A DNA stretch of 64,000 nt from Pseudanabaena sp. Salubria-1 (GTDB lineage Bacteria > Cyanobacteriota > Cyanobacteriia > Pseudanabaenales > Pseudanabaenaceae), in the NCBI GenBank assembly GCA_023336205.1, contig JALQCR010000001.1, forward strand, positions 369,960 to 433,959, written 5' to 3'. Shown here one piece after another: positions 35,536-47,668 of the stretch. The translations under genes and the position numbers were made by a program. The notes below the pieces were generated by a model. It was not told the origin of the DNA and searched no databases. It saw nothing but the letters and a program-made list of their open reading frames with translations. Each line of letters opens with the position of its first letter. Position 1 is the first letter of the stretch.

Positions 35536-36793
35536 CTGAGATCTTGCACCATTCAAGAAAAGGGGTTGCAGAAAGAGCAGAAATGTGAAAAAAAGGGCGT
35601 AGTAGTAAATTAAATAACGAGCATGGAAAGCATCGTTAAGCACGCCCAAGGGCTAGTGTATAGTCTTCTGTGTTTGATGCCAAGTGTGTATCAAACAGCA
35701 AGTCTCAATGCAATACTAGGACTATTTCTCGAAGCACAAAGGCATCCTTATCCAGAACATACACAGATAAAATCAGCGAGTGCACTCAGCCGATTTCTCA
35801 ATCACTATAACTGGTCAACGAGAGCAGTAATTCGGTCAACACGGCAGGCTATTTTGGGACAAATCGCCAAGCATCGCCCATCGAAACAAGTGCCATTAAA
35901 GATACTGATAGACTTGACTACCCTAGAAAAAAGCGGCAAGTTTTTACATTTGAGCAATCCCACCCAAAACGAACCAGACCCATGGGTGAGAATACTAAAC
36001 GGAAAGCGAGGACTACATCTGGTTGTACTGTATCTGGTCTATGGAGAGTGGCGCGTACCATGGAGTTTTAGAGTATGGCGCGGCAAAGGATACCCCAGTC
36101 CCTCTGACTTAGCTTGTAAGTTATTGGGGACAGTACCCAAGCAACTAACCCAAGGCAAGACTGTGATTGTCCTTGCTGATACTGAGTTTAGTACGGTGAA
36201 GTTTTTCAATACTGTCCGCGCCAAGACTTGGCGCATCGTTGTCGGTGTACGCAACAATCGTAAACTTCAAGATGGCCGTACAGTCAAACAACTTTATCGT
36301 CATGGCAAACGTGGACAACAAATTTTGCTAGAAGGGCTAACTCAGCCTTTGACGATCTCTTGGTTTTGGCTCAAAAGAGCTGATAGTAAACGGGAGTTAC
36401 GCTTTGTTGTCTCTTCTCATCCTTATTCTGGTGCTTATCTGGTGATGTTAGGTCGTAAGCGTTGGGCGATTGAGGGATTCTTCAAAACCATCAAACATCG
36501 CTTTGGTTTGCATTGTTTTGGGCAATCTACAAAACTTGGTGTTTATCGTTGGCTTATCCTCTCTCTGCTTGCTTATCTTTTGGCCCATTGGATTGATCAA
36601 TGGTCGAGTCCTCCTGTCTTGGACTGGAAAGCTACCTGTGATTTGACACTTTCCGTTTTATTTCCTTCTGTCCTTTGGTTGAAACTTCTTAGGTATCTCC
36701 AAATTAGTGCCGATATTGCTGCTCGTCATGGGTTTGAAATTATTCTCAAACCCATTCCTACTTAACTCTTTCAGGAATGGTGCAAGATCTCAG
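35536..36793 (+). mobile_element. IS701-like insertion sequence, copy 2 (1258 bp)
   Basis: It has the same ends and length as the copy at 14858-16115, in opposite orientation. TTAA flanks it at 35532-35535 and 36794-36797. The right end lies 235 bp upstream of the apcE start, so it probably sits in the apcE upstream region. Terminal repeats and transposase are intact. Confidence 0.93.
35623..36765 (+). CDS. IS701-like DDE transposase (copy 2)
   Basis: The 380-residue product is identical residue for residue to that of the copy at 14886-16028, indicating recent transposition. The catalytic motifs are as described there. It reads toward apcE. Confidence 0.92.
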   Translation: MESIVKHAQGLVYSLLCLMPSVYQTASLNAILGLFLEAQRHPYPEHTQIKSASALSRFLNHYNWSTRAVIRSTRQAILGQIAKHRPSKQVPLKILIDLTTLEKSGKFLHLSNPTQNEPDPWVRILNGKRGLHLVVLYLVYGEWRVPWSFRVWRGKGYPSPSDLACKLLGTVPKQLTQGKTVIVLADTEFSTVKFFNTVRAKTWRIVVGVRNNRKLQDGRTVKQLYRHGKRGQQILLEGLTQPLTISWFWLKRADSKRELRFVVSSHPYSGAYLVMLGRKRWAIEGFFKTIKHRFGLHCFGQSTKLGVYRWLILSLLAYLLAHWIDQWSSPPVLDWKATCDLTLSVLFPSVLWLKLLRYLQISADIAARHGFEIILKPIPT

Positions 36794-37010
36794 TTAACAA
36801 AGATCGCTATAGCGATCGCACCCATGCCCTACATACAGATACATATAAATACGTAGAGTAACCAACATAGGTGCTTTACAAAACTTATCGTGTCTTTCTG
36901 GTTGAAATACCTGTAAATGCGGCATTTTCTGATGAGATAGAGATATATATTTAAGTTGGAAAACCCTATACTTGGGTAGATATTATTTCGACTTTTTACA
37001 TACCCTTTAA

Positions 37011-39779
<2,769 letters not shown>

Positions 39780-39821
39780 TCAATAAAAAACAGATGAAAT
39801 ACGCATAGCCTATTTTATCTA

Positions 39822-39873
39822 AAAACCAAAAAGGTAGGAGCAATTCATGAATTGCTCCTACCTTTTTGGTTTT
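39822..39873 (+). terminator. apcE terminator, 26-bp perfect palindrome arm
   Basis: AAAACCAAAAAGGTAGGAGC... reads identically on both strands across 52 bp, centred on TTCATGAA. It begins 43 bp after the apcE stop codon. Confidence 0.9.
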
Positions 39874-39983
39874 AGAAAGATTCAAAATTTTACTTGAATA
39901 GACAATAAATTGGTGACGGTTTTTCGGTATCATAAGCATCAGATTAAAGTAAAAAGTTAAATTTATATAAAGGGCGATAAGAA

Positions 39984-40997
39984 GTGACTATCAGGGTAGC
40001 GATTAATGGATTTGGACGCATCGGACGTAACTTTCTCAGATGCTGGGCTGGTCGCTCAGAAACAAACATAGAATTAGTTGGACTTAACGATACGTCCGAT
40101 CCCCGTACCAACGCTCACTTGCTCAAGTACGACTCCATGCTCGGCAAATTTGCTGGAGAAGTTAGTGCTGATGACACCACAATTACTGTTAATGGCAAAA
40201 CCATCAAAACAGTTTCCGATCGCAATCCTGACAATTTACCTTGGAAAGATTGGGGCATTGATTTAGTCATCGAATCTACGGGTGTATTTATCGATAAAGT
40301 TGGCGCTGGCCGACATATTGGTGCAGGTGCTAAGAAAGTTCTAATTACTGCCCCTGGTAAAAACGAAGATGGTACGTTTGTCGTTGGTGTGAATGATAAA
40401 GATTACAACCATGATATTCACCACATCATCAGTAATGCTAGTTGCACTACCAACTGTTTAGCACCTGTAGCCAAAGTCTTGCTAGAAAACTTTGGCATTG
40501 TCAAAGGTGTAATGACTACCACCCACAGCTACACTGGTGACCAACGCTTGCTTGATGCTAGTCACCGCGATTTGCGTCGTGCTAGAGCTGCTGCTTTAAG
40601 CATTGTTCCAACCTCCACAGGTGCAGCTAAGGCTGTTGCGCTTGTATTACCACAACTAGCTGGCAAATTAAATGGCATTGCTTTGCGAGTGCCAACTCCT
40701 AACGTCTCAGTTGTTGACTTTGTGGTCGAAGTGGAAAAAGCCACGATCGCTCAAGAAGTTAATGAAGCATTTCGCGTTGCTGCCGAAGGTCCAATGAAAG
40801 GCATTTTGGAATATAACGAATTGCCTTTGGTGTCAATCGACTATCGCGGTGTTGATGCATCTTCAATCGTTGACTCTTCTTTGACTATGGTCATGGGTGG
40901 CAATATGGTTAAGGTTGTTGCTTGGTATGACAACGAGTGGGGCTATAGCCAACGTGTTGTTGACTTAGCTGAAATTGTTGCTAAAAACTGGAAATAA
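39984..40997 (+). CDS. gap2: Glyceraldehyde-3-phosphate dehydrogenase (Gap2 type)
   Basis: The enzyme interconverts 1,3-bisphosphoglycerate and glyceraldehyde-3-phosphate; the Gap2 form works in the Calvin cycle and gluconeogenesis. The start is GTG at 39984, giving [20 protein letters not shown] and 337 residues. The nucleotide-binding GFGRIGRN, the active-site [12 protein letters not shown] and the phosphate-binding [10 protein letters not shown] are intact. The [22 protein letters not shown] stretch is typical of the photosynthetic Gap2/GapA group. Confidence 0.96.
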   Translation: MTIRVAINGFGRIGRNFLRCWAGRSETNIELVGLNDTSDPRTNAHLLKYDSMLGKFAGEVSADDTTITVNGKTIKTVSDRNPDNLPWKDWGIDLVIESTGVFIDKVGAGRHIGAGAKKVLITAPGKNEDGTFVVGVNDKDYNHDIHHIISNASCTTNCLAPVAKVLLENFGIVKGVMTTTHSYTGDQRLLDASHRDLRRARAAALSIVPTSTGAAKAVALVLPQLAGKLNGIALRVPTPNVSVVDFVVEVEKATIAQEVNEAFRVAAEGPMKGILEYNELPLVSIDYRGVDASSIVDSSLTMVMGGNMVKVVAWYDNEWGYSQRVVDLAEIVAKNWK

Positions 40998-41003
40998 TTT
41001 TTC

Positions 41004-41041
41004 AAAAAAAGAGGCGGCACTTTGTGCCGCCTCTTTTTTTT
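41004..41041 (+). terminator. gap2 terminator
   Basis: AAAAAAAGAGGCGGCAC pairs with GTGCCGCCTCTTTTTTT around TTT. It starts 7 bp after the stop codon. Its stem is nearly the same as that of the umuC/pdhB terminator at 31548. Confidence 0.92.
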
Positions 41042-41122
41042 GTTCACGCAATTTCGCTGATGTATGAGTATCCAGCGATGTAGATAGAATATTGTGAAGT
41101 CAATGTTCTTATAGCGATCGCA

Positions 41123-43045
41123 ATGAAACTTCCTGCCACTTTGGTTAATTTCGGAGCTTTTTGTAAACGTAATCATCAGCAATTAGTGGCTGGATTGATT
41201 ACGTTTTCATTGTCTTTGGGCGTTTTTGGCTTAAGAGAAAATGGAGCTTTTAAGGAAGTGGAGCTTTGGGTTTATGACAGCTTGATGCGATCTCAACTTA
41301 ACGAACCACCCGATCGCCGTGTTGTTATTGTCGAAATTTCTGAAGCTGATATTCAAGATTTCTCTAAGCTATATTCTGAGCGATGGCCAATTTCAGATCG
41401 CTTATTTGCCAGACTGATTAACCAAATTTCCGTAGCCAAACCTGCTGTGATCGGCATTGATAAGTATTTGGATTTACCAGTTCTGGAAGGACGTAGTGAG
41501 CTGGTTGCAGCCGTTAAAAATGCTGGAAATGTAGTAAATGCTAAATTTATTGCAACGGTCGAAGGTCGGAGTGGCGTTGATCCTGCCAAAGATCTAGAAC
41601 AAATTAGCAGCTATGGATATGTGAATTTACCCACAGATAAAGGGGCGCTGGTACGTCGAGCTTCTATTGTTGGCGATTCAGGGTCTTTAGCCTTTGAGAT
41701 TGCCAACTTGTACTTGAAAAATTTGCATGGTAAACAACTTGTATTTGACCCAGACGCAATTAAATTTACGGCTGGAAAACAAATTATTCCGAGAATAACG
41801 GCAAATTACGGCGCATATCGCAAAGAGGATGATAGCGGATATCAAATGATGATTCGCTATCGAGGAAAATCAAGATATTTCGAGCATATTCGAGCGACGG
41901 ATGTACTTGAGAAACGTGTTGCCCCTGAGAAACTGCGCGATCGCGTAATTTTAATTGGTGTAACTGCGGAAAGCCTCAAAGATAGCTTCCCCACACCTGT
42001 TAACCTTGATGGTGAAATAATGTATGGGGTGGAAATCCATGCAAATATTGTCAGCCAGTTGATTAGTAGCACCTTAGACGATCGCAAATTTATTCAAGTT
42101 TGGTCAAATGATATTGAAAATATTTGGATTTTGTTTTGGACGATTGCTGGTGGTGCAATGGCAGTATTTATTGCTCATGCTGGCAAAAATATTGGACTTT
42201 TAGGTTTCTGCACAGGTGGTTTAATTTGGGCTAGCTATTTTGCCTTTGGTCAGGCTCTGTGGATTCCATTATTTCCGGCTCTATTGGGTTTAATTGCTTC
42301 AAATGTATTAGTCATGGCTTATCAGCTTGCGATTCAGCAATCAGAACGCAAAGTGCTGATGGGATTATTTTCGCGACATGTTTCCAAGGAGCTAGCTGAT
42401 ATTATTTGGTCAAATCGCGAAAAGTTTCTGCAAGAAGGGCGGATTACTGGACAAGAAGTATATGTTACGGTCTTGTTTACAGATATGAGAAACTTTAGTA
42501 CTGCGGCGGAGGCTCAAGCCCCTGGGGAGACGCTAAATTGGCTTAATAATTATTTGGGAACGATCGCTAATGAAGTTTTAGCATATGGCGGGATGGTCGA
42601 TAAGTATATTGGTGATGCGGTGATGGCAGTATTTGGTGTGCCTATTCCCCACAGCAATGAAATGGAACGTACCCGCGATGCTCAATCTGCGGTGGCTGCG
42701 TCTTTAGCGATCGCTCATAAATTAGCGGAAATGAATGAGATATGGGTAGCCCAAGGGCTACCTCCCGTTTCGACAGGAATTGGCATTAACTCTGGGCTGG
42801 TGATTGCAGGAAGTTTAGGAAGTTCGGAGCGACTGGAATATTCTGTATTAGGAGATGCGGTGAATGTTGCATCGCGCCTAGAAAGCTTTAATAAAGAAGT
42901 TGATGGTGGACCACACCATATTTTGATTAGTGAAGAAACGCATCGACATTTGGATAATAATTTTCAGACTGAGTTTGCAGCAGTTTCAAATTCAAAAAGC
43001 AGCAAAGTATACAGATATAAGGAACCAGATAAAGGTAGAGCTTAA
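41123..43045 (+). CDS. CHASE2-domain adenylate/guanylate cyclase, C-terminus replaced by IS sequence
   Basis: The protein has an N-terminal membrane helix (VAGLITFSLSLGVFGL) and an extracytoplasmic CHASE2 sensor domain (about residues 40-320; VVIVEISEADIQDFSKL, then LRDRVILIGVTAESLKDSFPTP). Two or three more membrane helices (about residues 335-405) follow, then a class III cyclase domain from residue 445 (VTVLFTDMRNFST, MVDKYIGDAVMAVFG, LGDAVNVASRLE). The catalytic metal aspartates are present. After FQTEF (ending at 42976) the last 23 codons are IS-encoded. The natural ending lies at 44463-44576, so the intact protein had 655 residues. The catalytic core is complete and may still work. Confidence 0.9.
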   Translation: MKLPATLVNFGAFCKRNHQQLVAGLITFSLSLGVFGLRENGAFKEVELWVYDSLMRSQLNEPPDRRVVIVEISEADIQDFSKLYSERWPISDRLFARLINQISVAKPAVIGIDKYLDLPVLEGRSELVAAVKNAGNVVNAKFIATVEGRSGVDPAKDLEQISSYGYVNLPTDKGALVRRASIVGDSGSLAFEIANLYLKNLHGKQLVFDPDAIKFTAGKQIIPRITANYGAYRKEDDSGYQMMIRYRGKSRYFEHIRATDVLEKRVAPEKLRDRVILIGVTAESLKDSFPTPVNLDGEIMYGVEIHANIVSQLISSTLDDRKFIQVWSNDIENIWILFWTIAGGAMAVFIAHAGKNIGLLGFCTGGLIWASYFAFGQALWIPLFPALLGLIASNVLVMAYQLAIQQSERKVLMGLFSRHVSKELADIIWSNREKFLQEGRITGQEVYVTVLFTDMRNFSTAAEAQAPGETLNWLNNYLGTIANEVLAYGGMVDKYIGDAVMAVFGVPIPHSNEMERTRDAQSAVAASLAIAHKLAEMNEIWVAQGLPPVSTGIGINSGLVIAGSLGSSERLEYSVLGDAVNVASRLESFNKEVDGGPHHILISEETHRHLDNNFQTEFAAVSNSKSSKVYRYKEPDKGRA

Positions 43046-44455
43046 AACATAGCAAAAATGATAATCCTATCCAGTTAATGCCACCAACGATCTTAGTTTT
43101 TAGTGTTTTTTTAGATTTCCTGCAAGAGGGGATAGAGAAAATAAAAGACCCAAGAAGCGAAAGCAATGGGACAAAATTTAAAATCAGCGATGCGATGCTG
43201 TCGGCTTTCTCGATGTTTTTTATGCAGTGTCAATCATTTTTAGAGTATCAAAGACAATTGCAGAGTCGAAGTGGAAAAAATAACGTTCAAAGTATATTTG
43301 GAGTGGAGAAAATACCCTCTGACCAGCAAATACGCAATATCCTCGACCTAATTAGCGCCAAGAGTCTGAACGCTGTATTTGAGAAAGTGTATAAATTTCT
43401 GCAAATGGGAAAGCACCTGAAACGATATGAAAGATTGGATAGGAATTTACTGATTTGTTTAGATGGAACGGAGTACCATAGCTCATCGAAAATATCCTGC
43501 GAATGTTGTAGTACCCGTAATCATCGCAGTGGCAAAATAACATACTCACACACAGCAATTTTGCCCGTAATCGCTGCACCAGGTTGCGAACAGGTGATTT
43601 CTCTACCACCCGAATTCGTCACTCCGCAAGATGGACATGAGAAACAAGATTGTGAAACAGCCGCAGCGAAACGCTGGATTAGTAAACATGGGCATCTTTT
43701 TGAAGGACAGGCGATTACGTTATTAGGGGATGATCTCTATAGCCGTCAACCGATGTGTCAGAATTGTTTAGAGGCAAATATGAACTTCATTTTCACCTGC
43801 TTACCATCCAGTCATCCTAGTTTATATCAGTGGTTAGATTACATTGAAAAAAATGGTGAAGTGCAGAATTTGACGACTAAACACCGCAAGGGGAAATCTA
43901 TAGAAATATATAGTTATCGATTTGTGAATCAGATACCTTTAAGAGAACAAGAACCCTCTCTGTTAGTGAACTGGTGTGAACTGACTGTTCGCAATAGTGT
44001 TGATAATTCTGAAGTCTACCGTAATGCTTTTGTGACTAATCATGCTGTTAATATTGACAATGTGGCGGTCGTAGTTGAAACGGGTAGATGTCGTTGGAAA
44101 ACCGAAAATGAGAACCACAATGTGTTGAAAACCAAGGGCTACAACTTGGAACATAACTTTGGTCATGGACAAAAACATTTGTCATCGACACTTCTATCTC
44201 TTAATTTGTTAGCTTTTCTATTTCACACGATTTTACATTTAATAGATTCCAGTTATCAAGAGATTCGTCGTAAGCGTGGCACTCGTAGAGGATTCTTTCA
44301 AGATATTCTCTCTCTTACCAAGTACTTTTTATTTAAGAGTTGGCAACATTTAATCGACTTTATGCTTGATGAAGCCCCCGTCTTTGCAGATTCCTGTTAA
44401 TTTTTAGACTCTTGGTTTTGTATATCTTGCTACTTTTTGAATTTGGAATTGCTGC
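42977..44455 (+). mobile_element. Insertion sequence (ISNCY-like, 1479 bp) in the cyclase gene
   Basis: The left end GCAGCAGTTTCAAATTCAAA and the complement of the right end GCAGCAATTCCAAATTCAAA are imperfect inverted repeats continuing to about 36 bp. A 7-bp target duplication TGAGTTT lies at 42970-42976 and 44456-44462. It carries one complete transposase. Family assignment is tentative; the boundaries are well supported because removing the element restores the host frame. Confidence 0.88.
43078..44400 (+). CDS. DDE transposase of the ISNCY-like element
   Basis: The 440-residue protein has catalytic aspartates in LICLDGTEYHSS and ITLLGDDLYSRQP and a glutamate in RCRWKTENENHNVLKTKGYN. Cysteine clusters (CECCSTRNH; CQNC) may bind zinc. 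From memory it resembles transposases annotated ISNCY in cyanobacteria. It is complete, and no second copy exists in this window. Confidence 0.8.
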   Translation: MPPTILVFSVFLDFLQEGIEKIKDPRSESNGTKFKISDAMLSAFSMFFMQCQSFLEYQRQLQSRSGKNNVQSIFGVEKIPSDQQIRNILDLISAKSLNAVFEKVYKFLQMGKHLKRYERLDRNLLICLDGTEYHSSSKISCECCSTRNHRSGKITYSHTAILPVIAAPGCEQVISLPPEFVTPQDGHEKQDCETAAAKRWISKHGHLFEGQAITLLGDDLYSRQPMCQNCLEANMNFIFTCLPSSHPSLYQWLDYIEKNGEVQNLTTKHRKGKSIEIYSYRFVNQIPLREQEPSLLVNWCELTVRNSVDNSEVYRNAFVTNHAVNIDNVAVVVETGRCRWKTENENHNVLKTKGYNLEHNFGHGQKHLSSTLLSLNLLAFLFHTILHLIDSSYQEIRRKRGTRRGFFQDILSLTKYFLFKSWQHLIDFMLDEAPVFADSC

Positions 44456-44462
44456 TGAGTTT

Positions 44463-44576
44463 GTGGGTAAATTTGCTCTCAAAGGAAAAACGCAAGAAAC
44501 AGGAATTTACCGAGTGTTGGATGTCAAAAAGAAACCTATTCAACTTAGTTCCACAAACTCATTGGAAAATAAATAA
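44463..44576 (+). pseudogene. Displaced 3' end of the cyclase gene
   Basis: The 37 codons after the second TGAGTTT read VGKFALKGKTQETGIYRVLDV... and stop at 44574-44576. The F-x-LKGK(T)-x-x-TGIYRV ending is typical of CHASE2 cyclases. It connects in frame with GAGTTT at 42971-42976. It has no start codon of its own. Confidence 0.88.
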
Positions 44577-44605
44577 AAAGCGGCGCTAAGCGCCGCTTTT
44601 TATTT
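44571..44605. terminator. Bidirectional terminator after the cyclase and lipoprotein genes
   Basis: AAATAAAAAGCGGCGC pairs with GCGCCGCTTTTTATTT around TAA. The left arm contains the original cyclase stop codon and the right arm the stop of the opposing lipoprotein gene. Confidence 0.88.
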
Positions 44606-46592
44606 ATTTTTTAGTTAACACTTTAATTGGTGATGTTGTAGTTGAAGACAAATCCGTTAATGCTGGAGGTTTGTCTGTTGATTTAGCCTCAAACTTATTT
44701 TCCGAGGTGTCTTTGGTCTCCGTAGCCTTAGATACTGGCTTTTCTATAGGCTTTGTTTCTTCAATTTTGGCAGGGAAAAATTTGCGAGGATCAAAGTTGA
44801 AATTTTTGAATACATCTGTTGGAGCGGCAGTTGGCTTGAATGTATTTGGTTCCTTGACTGGTGCAACATCCTTGGCTAGTGCAGGCTCTGGTATTACCAG
44901 AGTTTGATTTTTAGGAGCTTCTTTAGTTGCTTCTTTAGGAGTTATTCCTTGAGGAGATACTTTGGGAGCGATCGGTCTGCCTGGTATTGCTATAGGAGCA
45001 TATTTACTCTTGCTTGGGGAAGGTGAGATCTTGACTGGTTCTACAACAGGTACAGGTTTAGCCTTGAGAGATTCTGGAGTAACCTTTACGGGCTCAGTAA
45101 CTGGTGCGTTTTTTACCTTGATGGGAGCGGGGGCAGTCTTTAGAGGCTCAGCAGCTACAGGATTTACTTTCGCTGGCAAAACCTTGACTGTTTCTGGGAC
45201 TGGAACGACTAAAGTCGTTACTGGCGCAGTCTTGATAGGTTCTACAGGAGTTTTAATTGGTTCAACCTTGAGTTCTGAGTCTGGAGCTCCTTTGGTCGTT
45301 GTTGGTGCAACTTTAATCGCTTCTACAGGAACTTCCTTAGTCGGGACAGGTTCAACCTTGACTGGTTCAGCAACTGGCGATGATTTTGTAATAATTGGTG
45401 CGGCTGGAACTATAGGAACAGGAACTACAGGAACAGGAACTACAGGAATTACTGATGATGCTTTATCAAGGGGTTTCGGCTCTTCCTTGACAGAGGCTGC
45501 TGGCGCAGATGTGGGCGTAGCAATCTCAGTTTTTGCGGATTCGGTGTTTTTTTCTGTGGGGGCAGCGACAGGTGCGACGGATTCTACAGGTGCAAGTATA
45601 ACTTCAGGAGCAGGTGGTACATAGTCGGGGTTAACGATCGCCTCAATATTGTCAATCTTTTCACCACGGACTAGACGCGCTAGGGTATCAGTACCATTGG
45701 GTTGATAGTTAATGACATGAGCAGTGCTGTTAAATACATTCGCGATCGCATCGCCATCTGGTTCTAGCAATTCCAGTTTTACCCAGTTTTGTCCAGCTTT
45801 AAAGCCTTTGAGATAGATTGGCTCCCAGCGATCGAAGGTAAAACTTTGTCCATCAACGGTGGCGCGAACTTGCCAATCATCGATTACCTCGTCATCTTTG
45901 CCTAGTAAATGCAAAGGTGCATTTTGCAGATAAAAATCGAGCATGATAGGCTCAGCACCATAGGTTCCTACAGGACGACTGTAGGTAAGCAAAGGTGTCT
46001 TGGGATCAGGAGTATTTTCTCCAGTCTTGGTCAAAACATTAAATGTAGTCTGCGCGTACGCACCTTGATTTTTAAAGCTTTCATGCCAAGGACGGGAAGC
46101 AAAAGCTCGGATTGTATGAGTTCCTGCGCTGAGGTGATCAAATGTTGCAGCTTGATTAAGGTCGTAAACTGCTTTGTATTCTTGGTTATCCAAAGTCACA
46201 TGGATATGTGGCCCTAACCCAAAATCAGCATTTTTGAAAATTGGCAAATTTTTGACATCAAACTTCACCGACACTTGGGTATCGTTTAGCACTTCATCAG
46301 GTTTAGGACTGACGATACTGACTTGCGGTGTATAGCGATCAAGCAGGCGACTGAGGCGTTGAATTTCCTTAGGTGGCGAAACCTCGGAGATATTAATGCT
46401 AGGTACGACTTTTTTGTCTGGAACTTTACTGACTGGCTTATTGTCACCACCGCAAGCTGTGAGGTAAAAGCACAGGGCGATCGCCATGACCAAACTGGAT
46501 AACTTTTTCCAAGGGATATTTCGCCAATAAGATTTAACTCGCGAAGTCTTTGGCTTGTCTTCGGGTTGGTTAGAGTTTGCGATCGCGCTCAT
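44604..46592 (-). CDS. Proline-rich lipoprotein of unknown function
   Basis: The start MSAIANSNQ (46592) gives 662 residues. A hydrophobic segment ends in a lipobox, LTACGG (cysteine near residue 47), so the protein is predicted to be lipid-anchored at the outer face of the plasma membrane or in the outer membrane. Residues 80-290 form a conserved region with SPKPDEVLNDTQVSV, GPHIHVTLDN and HTIRAFASRPWHESFK. From about 310 to 660 the chain is low-complexity repeats of Pro, Val, Lys, Glu and Thr (VKVEPVPTKEVP-like), probably a long extended spacer. No enzyme motif is visible. Confidence 0.75.
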   Translation of the reverse strand: MSAIANSNQPEDKPKTSRVKSYWRNIPWKKLSSLVMAIALCFYLTACGGDNKPVSKVPDKKVVPSINISEVSPPKEIQRLSRLLDRYTPQVSIVSPKPDEVLNDTQVSVKFDVKNLPIFKNADFGLGPHIHVTLDNQEYKAVYDLNQAATFDHLSAGTHTIRAFASRPWHESFKNQGAYAQTTFNVLTKTGENTPDPKTPLLTYSRPVGTYGAEPIMLDFYLQNAPLHLLGKDDEVIDDWQVRATVDGQSFTFDRWEPIYLKGFKAGQNWVKLELLEPDGDAIANVFNSTAHVINYQPNGTDTLARLVRGEKIDNIEAIVNPDYVPPAPEVILAPVESVAPVAAPTEKNTESAKTEIATPTSAPAASVKEEPKPLDKASSVIPVVPVPVVPVPIVPAAPIITKSSPVAEPVKVEPVPTKEVPVEAIKVAPTTTKGAPDSELKVEPIKTPVEPIKTAPVTTLVVPVPETVKVLPAKVNPVAAEPLKTAPAPIKVKNAPVTEPVKVTPESLKAKPVPVVEPVKISPSPSKSKYAPIAIPGRPIAPKVSPQGITPKEATKEAPKNQTLVIPEPALAKDVAPVKEPNTFKPTAAPTDVFKNFNFDPRKFFPAKIEETKPIEKPVSKATETKDTSENKFEAKSTDKPPALTDLSSTTTSPIKVLTKK

Positions 46593-46771
46593 AAAAACTA
46601 TGCTCAACTCACATTACACAGGCAAATATACCGAAAAATGAGCGCTTTGCTTGTAAAGAAACCTCATAATTTATAAAGTAATTTGCTAAAAAGTAACCAT
46701 AGGCGGCTTTTTGATAAATTGCTTTATGCTAAAAGCTATATCTTTTTACACGATCAACCAAGTTCTCATCA

Positions 46772-47641
46772 ATGCAAGTACGCCGCCAATCTGAAACCGC
46801 TAGTAGCAGAGGCTATGCGATCGCTGCCCTAACTGAAGCGCCCCAAAACATTTTAGAAAAAATTGTTTGGCATAAAGAGCAAGAGGTTGCGCAGATGTAT
46901 GCCACCGAGCCGATTGATTCAATTAAAGCTAAATTAACTAGCGTTAGTCCGCCGCGAGATTTTTATTGCAAGTTGCAAAATTCCCCGATTAAGCCTGCCC
47001 TAATCGCCGAAGTCAAAAAAGCCTCACCTAGCAAAGGTTTATTTCGTAAAGACTTTGATCCTATAGCGATCGCCCAAGCCTACGAACGCGGCGGCGCGAG
47101 TTGCCTCTCAGTATTAACTGATCGAGAATTCTTTCAAGGCGGTTTTGAAAATTTGCAACTGGTGCGCCAAGCTGTTGAATTACCGTTACTTTGTAAAGAA
47201 TTTATTATTGATCCCTATCAAATTTATCTGGGGCGATCGCATGGTGCGGATGCAGTTTTATTAATCGCCGCAATTCTTACTGATAAGGAATTAACCGAAC
47301 TGCAAGCATTAATCCATGAGTTAGGCATGGCTGCACTAGTTGAAGTGCATACTCAAGCTGAGCTAGATCGTGTTTTACAAATTCCTGATGTGCGCTTAAT
47401 TGGGATTAATAATCGCAATTTAGAAAATTTTGTCGTAGAGCTTGAACAAACTAAAATTTTAATGGATAGACTAGATCCAGTAACTAGAGATAAATATCTT
47501 TGGGTGAGCGAGTCTGGCATTTATACCCGTCAAGATCTAGATTTTGTACAAAGTTGTGGAGCGAGATCTGTGCTAGTTGGCGAGTCTTTAATCAAGCAAG
47601 AAAATATTGAAGATGCAATCACAAATTTGCTAGAAAAATAA
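46772..47641 (+). CDS. trpC: Indole-3-glycerol phosphate synthase
   Basis: TrpC closes the indole ring in tryptophan synthesis. The 289-residue TIM-barrel protein has the catalytic lysine region ALIAEVKKASPSKGLFRKDFDP, SVLTDREFFQGG, LLCKEFIIDPYQIYLGRSHGADAVLLI, GINNRNLENF and the phosphate-binding VSESGI and ARSVLVGESL segments. The N-terminal 35 residues are an extension seen in cyanobacterial TrpC. Other trp genes are not adjacent, as is usual for cyanobacteria. It starts an apparent run of three genes. Confidence 0.96.
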   Translation: MQVRRQSETASSRGYAIAALTEAPQNILEKIVWHKEQEVAQMYATEPIDSIKAKLTSVSPPRDFYCKLQNSPIKPALIAEVKKASPSKGLFRKDFDPIAIAQAYERGGASCLSVLTDREFFQGGFENLQLVRQAVELPLLCKEFIIDPYQIYLGRSHGADAVLLIAAILTDKELTELQALIHELGMAALVEVHTQAELDRVLQIPDVRLIGINNRNLENFVVELEQTKILMDRLDPVTRDKYLWVSESGIYTRQDLDFVQSCGARSVLVGESLIKQENIEDAITNLLEK

Positions 47642-47668
47642 ATCTCTAATCTTAAGAGCTAGGAATTA

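Noticed and set aside
44671..45624. Two long open frames on the plus strand rich in Gly, Ser, Thr and Val
   Set aside because: They are antisense to the Pro/Val/Lys-rich repeats of the lipoprotein; repetitive codons opposite such repeats avoid stops. No start signal or protein motif supports them.
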